64,000 nucleotides of DNA from JAWPMT01 sp965601475. GTDB lineage: Bacteria > Bacteroidota > Bacteroidia > Cytophagales > Cyclobacteriaceae. The stretch's first letter is position 1. The number at the start of each line of letters is the position of its first letter. Both the position numbers and the translations under genes were made by a program. Where the stretch lies: positions 1,116,001 to 1,180,000 of the forward strand of contig OZ271832.1 of assembly GCA_965601475.1 (NCBI GenBank), in the 5' to 3' direction. This document shows, one piece after another, positions 53,546 to 61,331 of the stretch. The notes below the pieces were generated by a model. That model made no database searches and had not been told where the DNA came from. It saw only the letters and a program-made list of their open reading frames with translations.

Positions 53546-55105
53546 TTAAAAACCGCCGATTTCGCGTCGGCCAAAAAGCGGTGCTGATCCATAGTCTACT
53601 CCGCCTGCTTCGGATAGGTAGAATTGTGCTTTCCGCACTGCCCTTTCCAAGGCATCCGGCCAGTCATCATGTCCCTTGCTTCCTTTCTCTATCGATAGCA
53701 GCTGAGCTTTCGCAACCTTCCAGTGGGGATGGTCCTTGACCTTCTCAGCCATCAGCAGGATCCCATTGAAAAAGACATTGACCAGCGTGGCTTCCATTCT
53801 TAGGAATTTATCTACCCCAGGGATATGATCCGGTATCGGCACATTGTAGAACTTGAACCGTACACTGGCTTGCTGAAACAGCGGCTGGAACACAGCTTTC
53901 TGAGAGGCTGTCGCATCGAAGTACCAGAGGACATTCCATTCCTGTCTGTGGTAGTGCAACGCCCGTGCATAATGATGCTCAATGGCTACACTGATCTCAC
54001 ATTTTGAACAGAAGATGTCTACCAGGTACATCTTGGAGCGATATACTGCCACCAAGGCCATGGCTTTGTAGTCACCATCCTTTTCATAGCTTAAGTCCCA
54101 GCAACCAATGGCGATATCGGGTCTGGTTCCCCTGGGTAGCTTCGGATACTTCAGCCAGGCTTCCTTGATGACCTTGCCTTCATTGACGTGGGTATTGTAG
54201 TACTCTCTTTTCAGCGTATTCAAGTCATTGTCGGCATGGATCAGGGTAATGGCTTCCCTATCATAGTAGGCTGGCCAGGTGGGTTTGCCTGCAGTGTCTG
54301 CTGAGCCGGTGCTCAAGTTGATCCGGTGCGTTCTGGTGAAGGGACTCTCATCCAGTTTTTCATGTAGCCCATCCATTAGGCCATTACTCACAAAGTCGTT
54401 ATTGCAGACTTGCAGACGCTTGAGGTCCTTGGAGAATGCACCTCTGAGATCTCCTACAATCTTCTGGACCCGTTCTTTGACAATCCTTTCATTGTTGGCT
54501 ACACCTTTATCCTCGCAATCATCTACCACTGCGTCCGTGATCCGATGTGCTCCGAACCTCAGGCCTCTGAAAGGTTGGTTCAATCCCACAGCCTTGAAGA
54601 AGCAGCCATCAGCGGTTTGAAACTCACCGTCCGCCCAATCACCATAGACCGCCTGGTTACCAAAGTCATTCAAGATCCTTTCATTGGACTCCAGCTGCAT
54701 TTGTAAGTCAGACAAGAGCAGAATGGCGCGATCCTCATTAATGCCTACTACCAGCTTAAACCTTAAAAGACCACTCTGTTTAAGGCCAAAGGAGCTCATC
54801 ACTACCGCATGCATGGACTTGGCATAACCTCGAAAGGCATGGACGAACTGGTTGATGACTTTCATGTTATACAGCTCCTTGTAGATCCGGATATGTCCAG
54901 GGGCACAGTCTGAAGTCGCATATTCTTTGAACCAGTAGCGGCATAGCTCATTGTAGTGGGTGGGCTTCAGCAGGCGTTCGATGCGCTTCTCCTGTTCTTC
55001 CGGGGTTTCCTTGGCTTGCAGCACATCCTGAAGACTGCTCTCCCGTAGTTCGCGGGATCTTCGCTGGTAGTCTTCCCGGTATTGCTTGAGTTCGGTCTTA
55101 GTCAT
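53546..55105 (-). CDS. Large terminase subunit, Mu gp28-like
   Basis: 519 residues. The N-terminal ATPase half is divergent; the C-terminal RNase-H-type nuclease domain shows IAIGCWDLSYEKDGDYKAMA with its first Asp, LWYFDATASQKAVF, and GHDDWPDALERAV with the late acidic pair. It packages DNA into proheads, cutting it from replicated Mu-like copies. The start overlaps the preceding small subunit by 4 bases. Confidence 0.85.
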   Translation of the reverse strand: MTKTELKQYREDYQRRSRELRESSLQDVLQAKETPEEQEKRIERLLKPTHYNELCRYWFKEYATSDCAPGHIRIYKELYNMKVINQFVHAFRGYAKSMHAVVMSSFGLKQSGLLRFKLVVGINEDRAILLLSDLQMQLESNERILNDFGNQAVYGDWADGEFQTADGCFFKAVGLNQPFRGLRFGAHRITDAVVDDCEDKGVANNERIVKERVQKIVGDLRGAFSKDLKRLQVCNNDFVSNGLMDGLHEKLDESPFTRTHRINLSTGSADTAGKPTWPAYYDREAITLIHADNDLNTLKREYYNTHVNEGKVIKEAWLKYPKLPRGTRPDIAIGCWDLSYEKDGDYKAMALVAVYRSKMYLVDIFCSKCEISVAIEHHYARALHYHRQEWNVLWYFDATASQKAVFQPLFQQASVRFKFYNVPIPDHIPGVDKFLRMEATLVNVFFNGILLMAEKVKDHPHWKVAKAQLLSIEKGSKGHDDWPDALERAVRKAQFYLSEAGGVDYGSAPLFGRREIGGF

Positions 55106-55593
55106 ACAAATACCTCCTGGTTCAAGCGTTCGACTACTTTGTCCCCATAGGTCCTGACTTCCTTGATGATGTTGAAGAGCCGAGTCTTTTCTTTCTTGGC
55201 TCTGGCTTTTTCTACAGCCCTTAGCATTTCATCGGTCAGCTCATCATAGGCTTCCATCATGTACATCAAAAGCCTACTCTTGTCACTCAGCTTCTCAACT
55301 GCTGCTGCATATTGGGCAGCTTCCAAAGCTTTGATCGTAGGCGTTCCTCCCTCCTTGACATGTTGAAAGCTTTCGATGATAGCATTGAGGATCTCCTGTC
55401 GTTGGATGGCCTGGCCTCTTTTGGATCGTTCGAAGTCGTTTTCCTTAGACCAGGCCTTGAGGGTGGCTTGTGATACCTCTTTGCCGGGCTTGGACAAAAA
55501 GTCGGAAATGGTCTGAAAGTCAAAGCCTTTCACATACAGCCTGCGGGCGTCCTCTACCAGGAGGGCTTTCTCATGGTTAGAAAATTTAGCCAT
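55102..55593 (-). CDS. Small terminase-like subunit, Mu gp27 type
   Basis: 163 residues. An N-terminal helix-turn-helix (KGFDFQTISDFLSKPGKEVS; ATLKAWSKENDFERSKRGQA) precedes a long helical region (AYDELTDEMLRAVEKARAKK) for oligomerisation, as in DUF1804/gp27 proteins. First gene of the leftward head operon, with the promoter in the 55594-55802 spacer. Confidence 0.75.
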   Translation of the reverse strand: MAKFSNHEKALLVEDARRLYVKGFDFQTISDFLSKPGKEVSQATLKAWSKENDFERSKRGQAIQRQEILNAIIESFQHVKEGGTPTIKALEAAQYAAAVEKLSDKSRLLMYMMEAYDELTDEMLRAVEKARAKKEKTRLFNIIKEVRTYGDKVVERLNQEVFV

Positions 55594-55717
55594 ATTTATG
55601 CCGCTTTTTCCAAATCCTATTCTTCACATTATAAGGTGTCATCGCCAACAAAGAAAAGGGCTCTTTGAGGCCTTCAATTGGACGTTTCTCCATTCTGGTG
55701 TTATATCCATTCCATTC

Positions 55718-55736
55718 CGGTATTGAATCAATACCG
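55718..55736. promoter_or_regulatory. Perfect 9-bp palindrome between the divergent late operons
   Basis: CGGTATTGA-A-TCAATACCG is a perfect inverted repeat with a one-base centre, lying 125 bases from the terminase start and 67 bases from the protease start. The symmetry and place fit the binding site of a late-gene regulator; which protein binds is unknown. Confidence 0.6.
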
Positions 55737-55802
55737 TTCTGAGTTAAGAATTTTTCAAGGCCCTGAGCTTCCTATTGATTTGCTCTTGAACGAAAAGCAC
55801 AA

Positions 55803-56834
55803 ATGGCGAAATACTCCTTCGTAATTACTGATGAAAGCTTAGTCGACGCAGATGGCGAGCGAGTGATGATCAAAGGCATTGATCTCACACGCTTCGAAAA
55901 GAATCCGGTCTGTCTCTTCATGCATGGGCGTCGGTGGTCTTCACTCACCAAGCGCATTGTCATCGGTAAGTGGAGTAATCTTCAGATCAAGGGCAGCCAG
56001 CTCCATGGAGAAGTGGAGTTCGATGCCAGCGACGAAGAAGCAGCGGCCATCGAGAAGAAAGTAGCTGGTGGATTCTTAAAGGCCTGCAGCCCTCGTTACC
56101 GGCCTGTAGCCATCAGTGAAGATGCCCTGGACAAGCTACCAGGTCAAAAAGGACTGACCTATACCAAGTCCCAATTGATCGAGATCTCCATTGTCGACAT
56201 TCCATCCAATGAGAATGCGGTCATGAAATCCATGGAGGAATCGCCAGACCTTCTCAAGTACTTGTCAAAAAATTTCAATCCTGATGATCCGGCAGATGAT
56301 GTGGATCCCCAGAAGACACCAAATAAAAATCCTCAGAAGACACCAAATAAAAACATGGACACTGCTATTGATTCAGCCATACCCAAGGCCTTGGGCCTTC
56401 CCGAAACAGCAAGCGCCGGCGAAATCGTCGGCGCTATCAACACTTTAACAAAGGCTAAAGCCGATGCACAAGCCTTGGTGCAAAAAACCATCGAGGATGA
56501 AGCGGACCAGTTGGTTTCACGGGCCATAGCCAAAGGACTCTTCACAGAAGACCAAAAAGACACCGCCAAGTCCTGGTTCCTCAAGGACATGGAGGCCGCT
56601 CGAGCCTTCGTCGGTCCGGAGCCTGCCAAGGAGGATAAGTCCAAAGGCCTGGATGAGGGTGAGCAAACAAAACTTCAAAAATTCCTATCTAAAATTTCGG
56701 ATAAAGGTGAGGCTGGTGTCCAGGTCGTCAAGAAGTATGAGGAGCTGAGCCAGGAAGACATTGACGAACTCAAAAAATCAGATGAAGGCATGGAACAGCT
56801 CGACAAGCTCATGCAGCAAGCTGGTATTGTTTAA
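55803..56834 (+). CDS. Prohead protease / scaffold
   Basis: 343 residues. The N-terminal ~150 residues resemble HK97-type prohead serine proteases: TRFEKNPVCLFMHGRRW with the histidine, GGFLKACSPRYRPV and SQLIEISIVDIPSNENAVMK with the serine. The C-terminal ~190 residues are acidic and helical (DKGEAGVQVVKKYEELSQED) as in the scaffold part of Mu I/Z. A 12-codon near-repeat (DPQKTPNKN twice) marks the joint at 56309-56356. Confidence 0.8.
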   Translation: MAKYSFVITDESLVDADGERVMIKGIDLTRFEKNPVCLFMHGRRWSSLTKRIVIGKWSNLQIKGSQLHGEVEFDASDEEAAAIEKKVAGGFLKACSPRYRPVAISEDALDKLPGQKGLTYTKSQLIEISIVDIPSNENAVMKSMEESPDLLKYLSKNFNPDDPADDVDPQKTPNKNPQKTPNKNMDTAIDSAIPKALGLPETASAGEIVGAINTLTKAKADAQALVQKTIEDEADQLVSRAIAKGLFTEDQKDTAKSWFLKDMEAARAFVGPEPAKEDKSKGLDEGEQTKLQKFLSKISDKGEAGVQVVKKYEELSQEDIDELKKSDEGMEQLDKLMQQAGIV

Positions 56835-56858
56835 AGACCTTTTTACAACCCTAATCAA

Positions 56859-57782
56859 ATGGCATACACTGCTGGAGAACATTCAAGACAAATCGCAGCT
56901 CGAATCTATCGGGAACTGCTCAACGAAAAAGATGACTTCATGTCGGTCATCCCTCGCGTCCCTGCCGGGGCCATTGACGCCGATGGCGTCAAGCTCATGT
57001 ACATCCTCAATGTCGTAGAAGCCGAAGTCGATCGACAAACCGACTTCGCAGACGAAGACGTTACCGGCCTGGATCATGAGAAAGACTTCATCCCCTGGAA
57101 GAACATCGTCACCAAGCCCATCAGCTTAAACAAGGACGAGCTCCAGGCAGCTGCCTACGACAAGGAAAGCGAGATCCGCTCCCAAATCAGTGGAGCCCTC
57201 TCTCGCGGCTTCCGAGACTATACCCTGGACCAGATCGCCCCGGATGACAACACCGATGTCAAGTTTCCTGTCTTGCGAACCACCGGCGAAGACGATGGTA
57301 CTGGCAGAAGGCGTCTGACCATCGAAGACCTGATCACTTATGCCAAGCTATGGCGGGATCTCAACCTGCCAGGTTCTCCCATGATCGATGGGATTCTTAG
57401 TAGCCAGCATCTGACCGACCTGCAGCTGGACACCAAGGGATCTCAGAACTTCCGGGATCTCTACCACAACCGTCGCTCCGGAGAGCCGGTGAACATCTAC
57501 GGCTTCAACTGGTGGTGGAACAACTCCAAAGTGGTCTACACTTCAGCTGGGGTCAAGAAGCCTCGAGGTGCAGCACCTGCTGCCGGAGATCAAGATGCTT
57601 CCATCTTCTTCTGGCGACGGGCCATCATGAAGACCATCGGCAAAGTGACTGTGCAGCACAAGCCCATGTCAGAGGATACCCGAGGGGTACCTCCCAAAGG
57701 TGAGACCAATGCCCACGGCTATGTCTTTGCTGAAAAAGTCCGCAAGGAAGGTACCGGTGCCATCATATCCGGCAATTTTTAA
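56859..57782 (+). CDS. Major capsid protein
   Basis: 307 residues, near the length of Mu T. Directly follows protease/scaffold. Shell-protein traits: ARIYRELLNEKDDFMSVIPR, YDKESEIRSQISGALSRGFR, TIEDLITYAKLWRDLNLPGS, and PVNIYGFNWWWNNSKVVYTS; the ending has HGYVFAEKVRKEGTG. Assignment is mostly from position and size, as capsid sequences of this group diverge quickly. Confidence 0.75.
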   Translation: MAYTAGEHSRQIAARIYRELLNEKDDFMSVIPRVPAGAIDADGVKLMYILNVVEAEVDRQTDFADEDVTGLDHEKDFIPWKNIVTKPISLNKDELQAAAYDKESEIRSQISGALSRGFRDYTLDQIAPDDNTDVKFPVLRTTGEDDGTGRRRLTIEDLITYAKLWRDLNLPGSPMIDGILSSQHLTDLQLDTKGSQNFRDLYHNRRSGEPVNIYGFNWWWNNSKVVYTSAGVKKPRGAAPAAGDQDASIFFWRRAIMKTIGKVTVQHKPMSEDTRGVPPKGETNAHGYVFAEKVRKEGTGAIISGNF

Positions 57783-57816
57783 TCAGATTCAGACATAAGC
57801 CCGCTCAACATTCTCT

Positions 57817-58188
57817 ATGACTTCGCTCGCTACCAAACCCATCAATCTCAAAACCTTCTGGTCCGCTTTCGGTGCGTTGATCATGGTGCTGGTCGCTGGG
57901 CTCAATCACTACGAGTCCAGGATCCGCACCTTAGAAGTTCAGCTCACCAACTCCCAGACCAACGAAGCCAAGCTGGAAAGTCGGCTGGTGGATTTTGAGA
58001 AAATGCAGAACCAGATGATCATCTGGGAGACCAAAACTTCCGAAGCCCTGGAGGCCATGGCCACTACCCAACAAGAGCTAAAGGACGCTATCCAGGAGTT
58101 CAATAAGAATTTCGATTTCTTCTATGACCTGAATCCGCAACTCCGAAGACCAGGTCGACCTGATGTACAAATGCCCACTGGAACATGA
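57817..58188 (+). CDS. Membrane-anchored coiled-coil protein, possible lysis accessory
   Basis: 123 residues. One hydrophobic segment (FWSAFGALIMVLVAGL) followed by a coiled coil (RIRTLEVQLTNSQTNEAKLE) and a Pro/Arg-rich end. N-terminal membrane helix plus coiled coil next to a holin-type gene resembles an inner-membrane spanin or anti-holin, but no lysozyme is nearby to confirm. Overlaps the next gene by 4 bases. Confidence 0.55.
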   Translation: MTSLATKPINLKTFWSAFGALIMVLVAGLNHYESRIRTLEVQLTNSQTNEAKLESRLVDFEKMQNQMIIWETKTSEALEAMATTQQELKDAIQEFNKNFDFFYDLNPQLRRPGRPDVQMPTGT

Positions 58189-58739
58189 GCGAACGTAAAT
58201 CCAAAATCGGCAACTTCTTTAAGAAGGTGGTAGGTGCCTTACCTAACCTGGCGGGTGATGTGCTTTCCATTGCCACCAGTCCCAATCCCCTGGGAACCGC
58301 CGTTCAAACACTGACCGGCAAGCTGAAAGGCAAGGACACCGGCAAAGTCGGTGATCAGCTGCTCGGAGAGTTGCAAGGCTTTGATACCGAAGACTGGAAA
58401 GAGTACGAACTCAAAGACCGTGAGCTGGACCTTCAGGAGTTGGGTCAGTACCTACAGGATCGGGCCAACGCCCGAGACATGTACAAGGCCAAAAACACCA
58501 TGGCAGACTTCATCGCCAAGCGGGTGTTCACCATGAACCTGTATTTCATCATTGGCCTCGCAGCCCTCAACATTGGCGTGATCCTGTTCCTGGATGATAA
58601 GGTGCTGGTCAGCCTGGTAGGTACCCTGGTCGGAATGATCATCCGTGACTTGCTCAATGAAAGAAGTACGCTCATCAATTTCTTTTTCGGTACCAGCTTT
58701 TCCAATGAAGCTTCCAAAGACACTAATACTTCCCAATAA
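58185..58739 (+). CDS. Putative holin-type membrane protein
   Basis: 184 residues. The soluble helical first half (LDLQELGQYLQDRANARDMY) is followed by two or three hydrophobic segments (FTMNLYFIIGLAALNIGVIL; VLVSLVGTLVGMIIRDLL) and a short tail, the plan of the 3TM holin family in gene-transfer agents and Mu-like phages. Together with the preceding gene it probably makes the lysis pore. Confidence 0.65.
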   Translation: MSERKSKIGNFFKKVVGALPNLAGDVLSIATSPNPLGTAVQTLTGKLKGKDTGKVGDQLLGELQGFDTEDWKEYELKDRELDLQELGQYLQDRANARDMYKAKNTMADFIAKRVFTMNLYFIIGLAALNIGVILFLDDKVLVSLVGTLVGMIIRDLLNERSTLINFFFGTSFSNEASKDTNTSQ

Positions 58740-58741
58740 TC

Positions 58742-59179
58742 ATGGCAGACCAAAATACTACTCAATCCCAAACCAAGGACGGCCAAACCGGTCAAGGCCC
58801 TCAGGAGCCTAAGGCACCGACAGCTGCTGAAAAAAAGGCCGCTGAAGCCGCCAAGAAAAAAGCGGAAAAGGAAGCCGCTGCAGCGGAGAAAAAGGCGGCA
58901 GCAGAGAAAAAAGCAGCAGAGGCCGCCAAACAAAAGGCGGAAAAGGAAGCTGCTGCAGCTAAGCAAAAAGCCCAAAAAGCCGAGAACGCCAAGCTCAAGG
59001 AGCTGGTAGCGCCCTACTTCGAGGCCAATCCTTCAGCTGAAGAGCTGCACTTCACCCGAGAGAAAAACGGGAGCATGATCGGCTTTCCCAGAGCTTATGA
59101 TGCCAAGAAGCGTCAGGCTCGGGTCAATCCTACCGAGAAGGTCCTGAGCCTCACCCAAAAAGCTTTCAAGTCACTCTAA
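58742..59179 (+). CDS. Ala/Lys-rich coiled-coil phage protein
   Basis: 145 residues; residues ~25-90 are a low-complexity AEKKAAEAAKKKAEKEAAAA-type helix, then a small folded domain with ELHFTREKNGSMIGFPRAYD and a basic end. The small C-terminal domain is reminiscent of tail or head decoration modules; function unknown. Lies between lysis-type and tail sheath genes. Confidence 0.6.
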   Translation: MADQNTTQSQTKDGQTGQGPQEPKAPTAAEKKAAEAAKKKAEKEAAAAEKKAAAEKKAAEAAKQKAEKEAAAAKQKAQKAENAKLKELVAPYFEANPSAEELHFTREKNGSMIGFPRAYDAKKRQARVNPTEKVLSLTQKAFKSL

Positions 59180-59189
59180 CCCTTCAACC

Positions 59190-60356
59190 ATGGCACAGCT
59201 TCCTGGCATTGACATTTCAGAAAACAAAGACGCGATCGGCGTCATAGCGCCATCGCGAGACGGCGTGGCAGCCCTCCTGGTGACTGCTACCCTGTTCCCC
59301 GGCATCCTGGAAGATGCTACCCCCTACCAGATCTTTGGACTGGCCGATGCTGCAGCACTCAATATCGATGCAGCCAACAATCCTTTTGCCTATGCCCAGC
59401 TAGCCCAGTTCTATGCGGGTCGCAATGGTGCGGAGCTCTGGTTTATGCCCATCCCCGATACCTTGAGTATGGCCGATGCCTTCGATCCGGCTGGCAACTA
59501 TGCGCCCAAGTTGGCTGAAGCAGCAGGTGGTGACATTCGGCTCATGGGAATCTCGGCCAATCCAGCCGTACCTTCAGCCGTGGCCAATGGCCTGGAGGGT
59601 GATGTGCATACGGCTGCTGTAAACGCGCAAACCCTGGCCAACCAGTTTCGATCTAATCATCAGCCATTCAGTGTTCTCATCGATGGACGTGGCTTCTCCG
59701 GAACACCAGGTGATCTGACCGACTACAGCACGGGTGACCAGGACTCAGTCAGTATCCTCATTGGAGGCGCTCAAGTAGGAGACATCCACAGTGCCATGGG
59801 CAACCTGCTTGGGTCCCTGGCCAGCCTGCCTGTCCAACGTCGGATCAGCCGCAAGCGCAATGGATCTGTCGGACTGGCTTCAGCAGTCTTTACCGATGGG
59901 CAATTGGTGGATGATCATACTGGCAAGTTCACTTCCATTGCGGCCAAGAACTATATCTTCTACCGTACCTATACCGGAAAGCCTGGGTATTTCTTTTCTA
60001 CTGACAGCACCCTGGCCCAAGGGGACTTCAGTACCATCTCCAGTCGGCGGGTCATGGACAAGGTCCGACGCCTGGCCCATGAGGTCTACACCGAATGGCT
60101 AGACGAGGAGATTACCGTCGATACTGGTGCTGGCACCATTGCTGAGCAGGAGATCGAGCAGCTCCAGCAGGACATCAACAACGAAATCAACCTGCAGATG
60201 GTCTCAAAAGGTGAGTTGTCTGCTTTTGTGAGCTTCGTGGATCCTTCGCAGAATGTGCTTTCCACAAACGAGCTCCGGGTTCAGCTCCAGCCTACACCGG
60301 TAGGTTATGCCACCCAATTCAACATCGAGGTTTCATTCAATAATCCATTCGCATAA
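59190..60356 (+). CDS. Tail sheath protein (DUF2586)
   Basis: 388 residues. DUF2586 traits: GIDISENKDAIGVIAPSRDG, FAYAQLAQFYAGRNGAELWF, then PVQRRISRKRNGSVGLASAV and the C-terminal assembly domain (RRLAHEVYTEWLDEEI; GYATQFNIEVSFNNPF) used for sheath polymerisation. A sheath implies a contractile (myovirus-type) tail. Confidence 0.85.
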   Translation: MAQLPGIDISENKDAIGVIAPSRDGVAALLVTATLFPGILEDATPYQIFGLADAAALNIDAANNPFAYAQLAQFYAGRNGAELWFMPIPDTLSMADAFDPAGNYAPKLAEAAGGDIRLMGISANPAVPSAVANGLEGDVHTAAVNAQTLANQFRSNHQPFSVLIDGRGFSGTPGDLTDYSTGDQDSVSILIGGAQVGDIHSAMGNLLGSLASLPVQRRISRKRNGSVGLASAVFTDGQLVDDHTGKFTSIAAKNYIFYRTYTGKPGYFFSTDSTLAQGDFSTISSRRVMDKVRRLAHEVYTEWLDEEITVDTGAGTIAEQEIEQLQQDINNEINLQMVSKGELSAFVSFVDPSQNVLSTNELRVQLQPTPVGYATQFNIEVSFNNPFA

Positions 60357-60361
60357 ACACC

Positions 60362-60781
60362 ATGGCCGTCGTATCCTTTCCCAATCAGCAGTATGCCTTC
60401 CATGACATGAAGTTCTTTGCCAATGGCAGGTCCATTAAGATCCTGGAACTCAAGTTCAACATCAGCGAAGAAGATGAATTTCTCTTCGCCAATGAGCAGT
60501 ACCCCCTGGCCATTCAACCAGGGCCCGTCTCTCCTACTGGTGAAGTGGTAATCCTCCAGTCCGACTACATTGCCTGGACCGATGGCTTGCCTGCTGGCCG
60601 CAACATCCATGATGATTACTATGACTTCATCGTAATCTATAAGCCCAAGCTCATCCTGCCCATTCACAAGAAAGTATTGAAGTTCTGCAAGATCTCCAGT
60701 GCTGAAGAAGGCATGAGTCAAGGAGACAAATTCATGCGGGTGCCGCTGCCTTTTAAGTTCCTGGGCCTCGACGACAAGTAA
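60362..60781 (+). CDS. Probable tail tube protein
   Basis: 139 residues, strand-rich (MKFFANGRSIKILELKFNIS; YYDFIVIYKPKLILPIHKK; FMRVPLPFKFLGLD). Size, fold pattern and place between sheath and tail chaperone match contractile-tail tube proteins; no sequence motif proves it. Confidence 0.65.
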   Translation: MAVVSFPNQQYAFHDMKFFANGRSIKILELKFNISEEDEFLFANEQYPLAIQPGPVSPTGEVVILQSDYIAWTDGLPAGRNIHDDYYDFIVIYKPKLILPIHKKVLKFCKISSAEEGMSQGDKFMRVPLPFKFLGLDDK

Positions 60782-60804
60782 ACCATCAAAAACCGAAAGC
60801 ATAT

Positions 60805-61122
60805 ATGTCAGCAAAAAAGAAACTCAAAGGCCAGGTAGATGAAAAGCAAATCGCCGAATGGAAGAACCTGGTGGGTGATGAGCTCATCACCATCGTTCAT
60901 GAAGGGGCCATCTCCTATTTCAAGAAACCTGGTAGAACCGAGATCGGCCAGGGCATGACAGCAGGGGCTGGGAACATGCTGGAGATCCAGATCAAAACCC
61001 TGGAAGCATGCTTTCTGGGCGGTGATAATGGGCTGTTCGAAGATGAGGAAGCCCTGATTGGGTCGGCTTTGGAGTTTGACCAGCATGTGAGTATCAAGAA
61101 AACGCAACTGGGAAAGCTTTGA
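60805..61122 (+). CDS. Tail assembly chaperone, short form (gpG-like)
   Basis: 105 residues: KQIAEWKNLVGDELITIVHE, SYFKKPGRTEIGQGMTAGAG and LEACFLGGDNGLFEDEEALI. It ends CTG GGA AAG CTT TGA, with a lambda-type GGGAAAG slippery heptamer 3 bases before the stop. A -1 slip extends the product by 53 residues, to 61277, as in lambda gpG/gpGT. Both forms normally coat the tape-measure protein during tail assembly. Confidence 0.75.
   Translation: MSAKKKLKGQVDEKQIAEWKNLVGDELITIVHEGAISYFKKPGRTEIGQGMTAGAGNMLEIQIKTLEACFLGGDNGLFEDEEALIGSALEFDQHVSIKKTQLGKL
61110..61116 (+). other. -1 frameshift site G GGA AAG
   Basis: The heptamer is in the X XXY YYZ phase of the upstream frame (CTG GGA AAG). After the slip the ribosome reads GCT TTG AGC CGT and stays open for 53 codons. 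The same heptamer is used in lambda G/GT. Confidence 0.75.
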
Positions 61123-61277
61123 GCCGTGCCAGTGCACGGCCAGAGGACAATCCCATCGCCTATGGGGATGCACAGATCGCTTACTTCCTGCACCTGGATC
61201 CGGAGAAGCTGTCCGATGAAGAATGGGCTACCAAGTTGAAGATGATTGCTAAACTCAGAGCACAAGAAAATTGGTAA
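61119..61277 (+). CDS. Tail assembly chaperone, T-like frameshift extension
   Basis: 52 codons from a TTG that overlaps the stop of the upstream gene (SRASARPEDNPIAYGDAQIA, then YFLHLDPEKLSDEEWATKLK, ending RAQENW). There is no ATG or GTG start, so it is most simply read as the C-terminal extension made by -1 frameshifting from 61110-61116. Short acidic helical composition is usual for T extensions. Confidence 0.7.
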   Translation: MSRASARPEDNPIAYGDAQIAYFLHLDPEKLSDEEWATKLKMIAKLRAQENW

Positions 61278-61331
61278 ATGACAACTACCCCAATAAGCGA
61301 CATTCAGTATCTTGAATAGTAAAAAAGGACC

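Noticed and set aside
58445..58998. Leucine/phenylalanine-rich frames opposite the holin and Ala/Lys-rich genes
   Set aside because: Low-complexity antisense reading of Ala/Lys codons; the plus-strand genes are contiguous and better supported.
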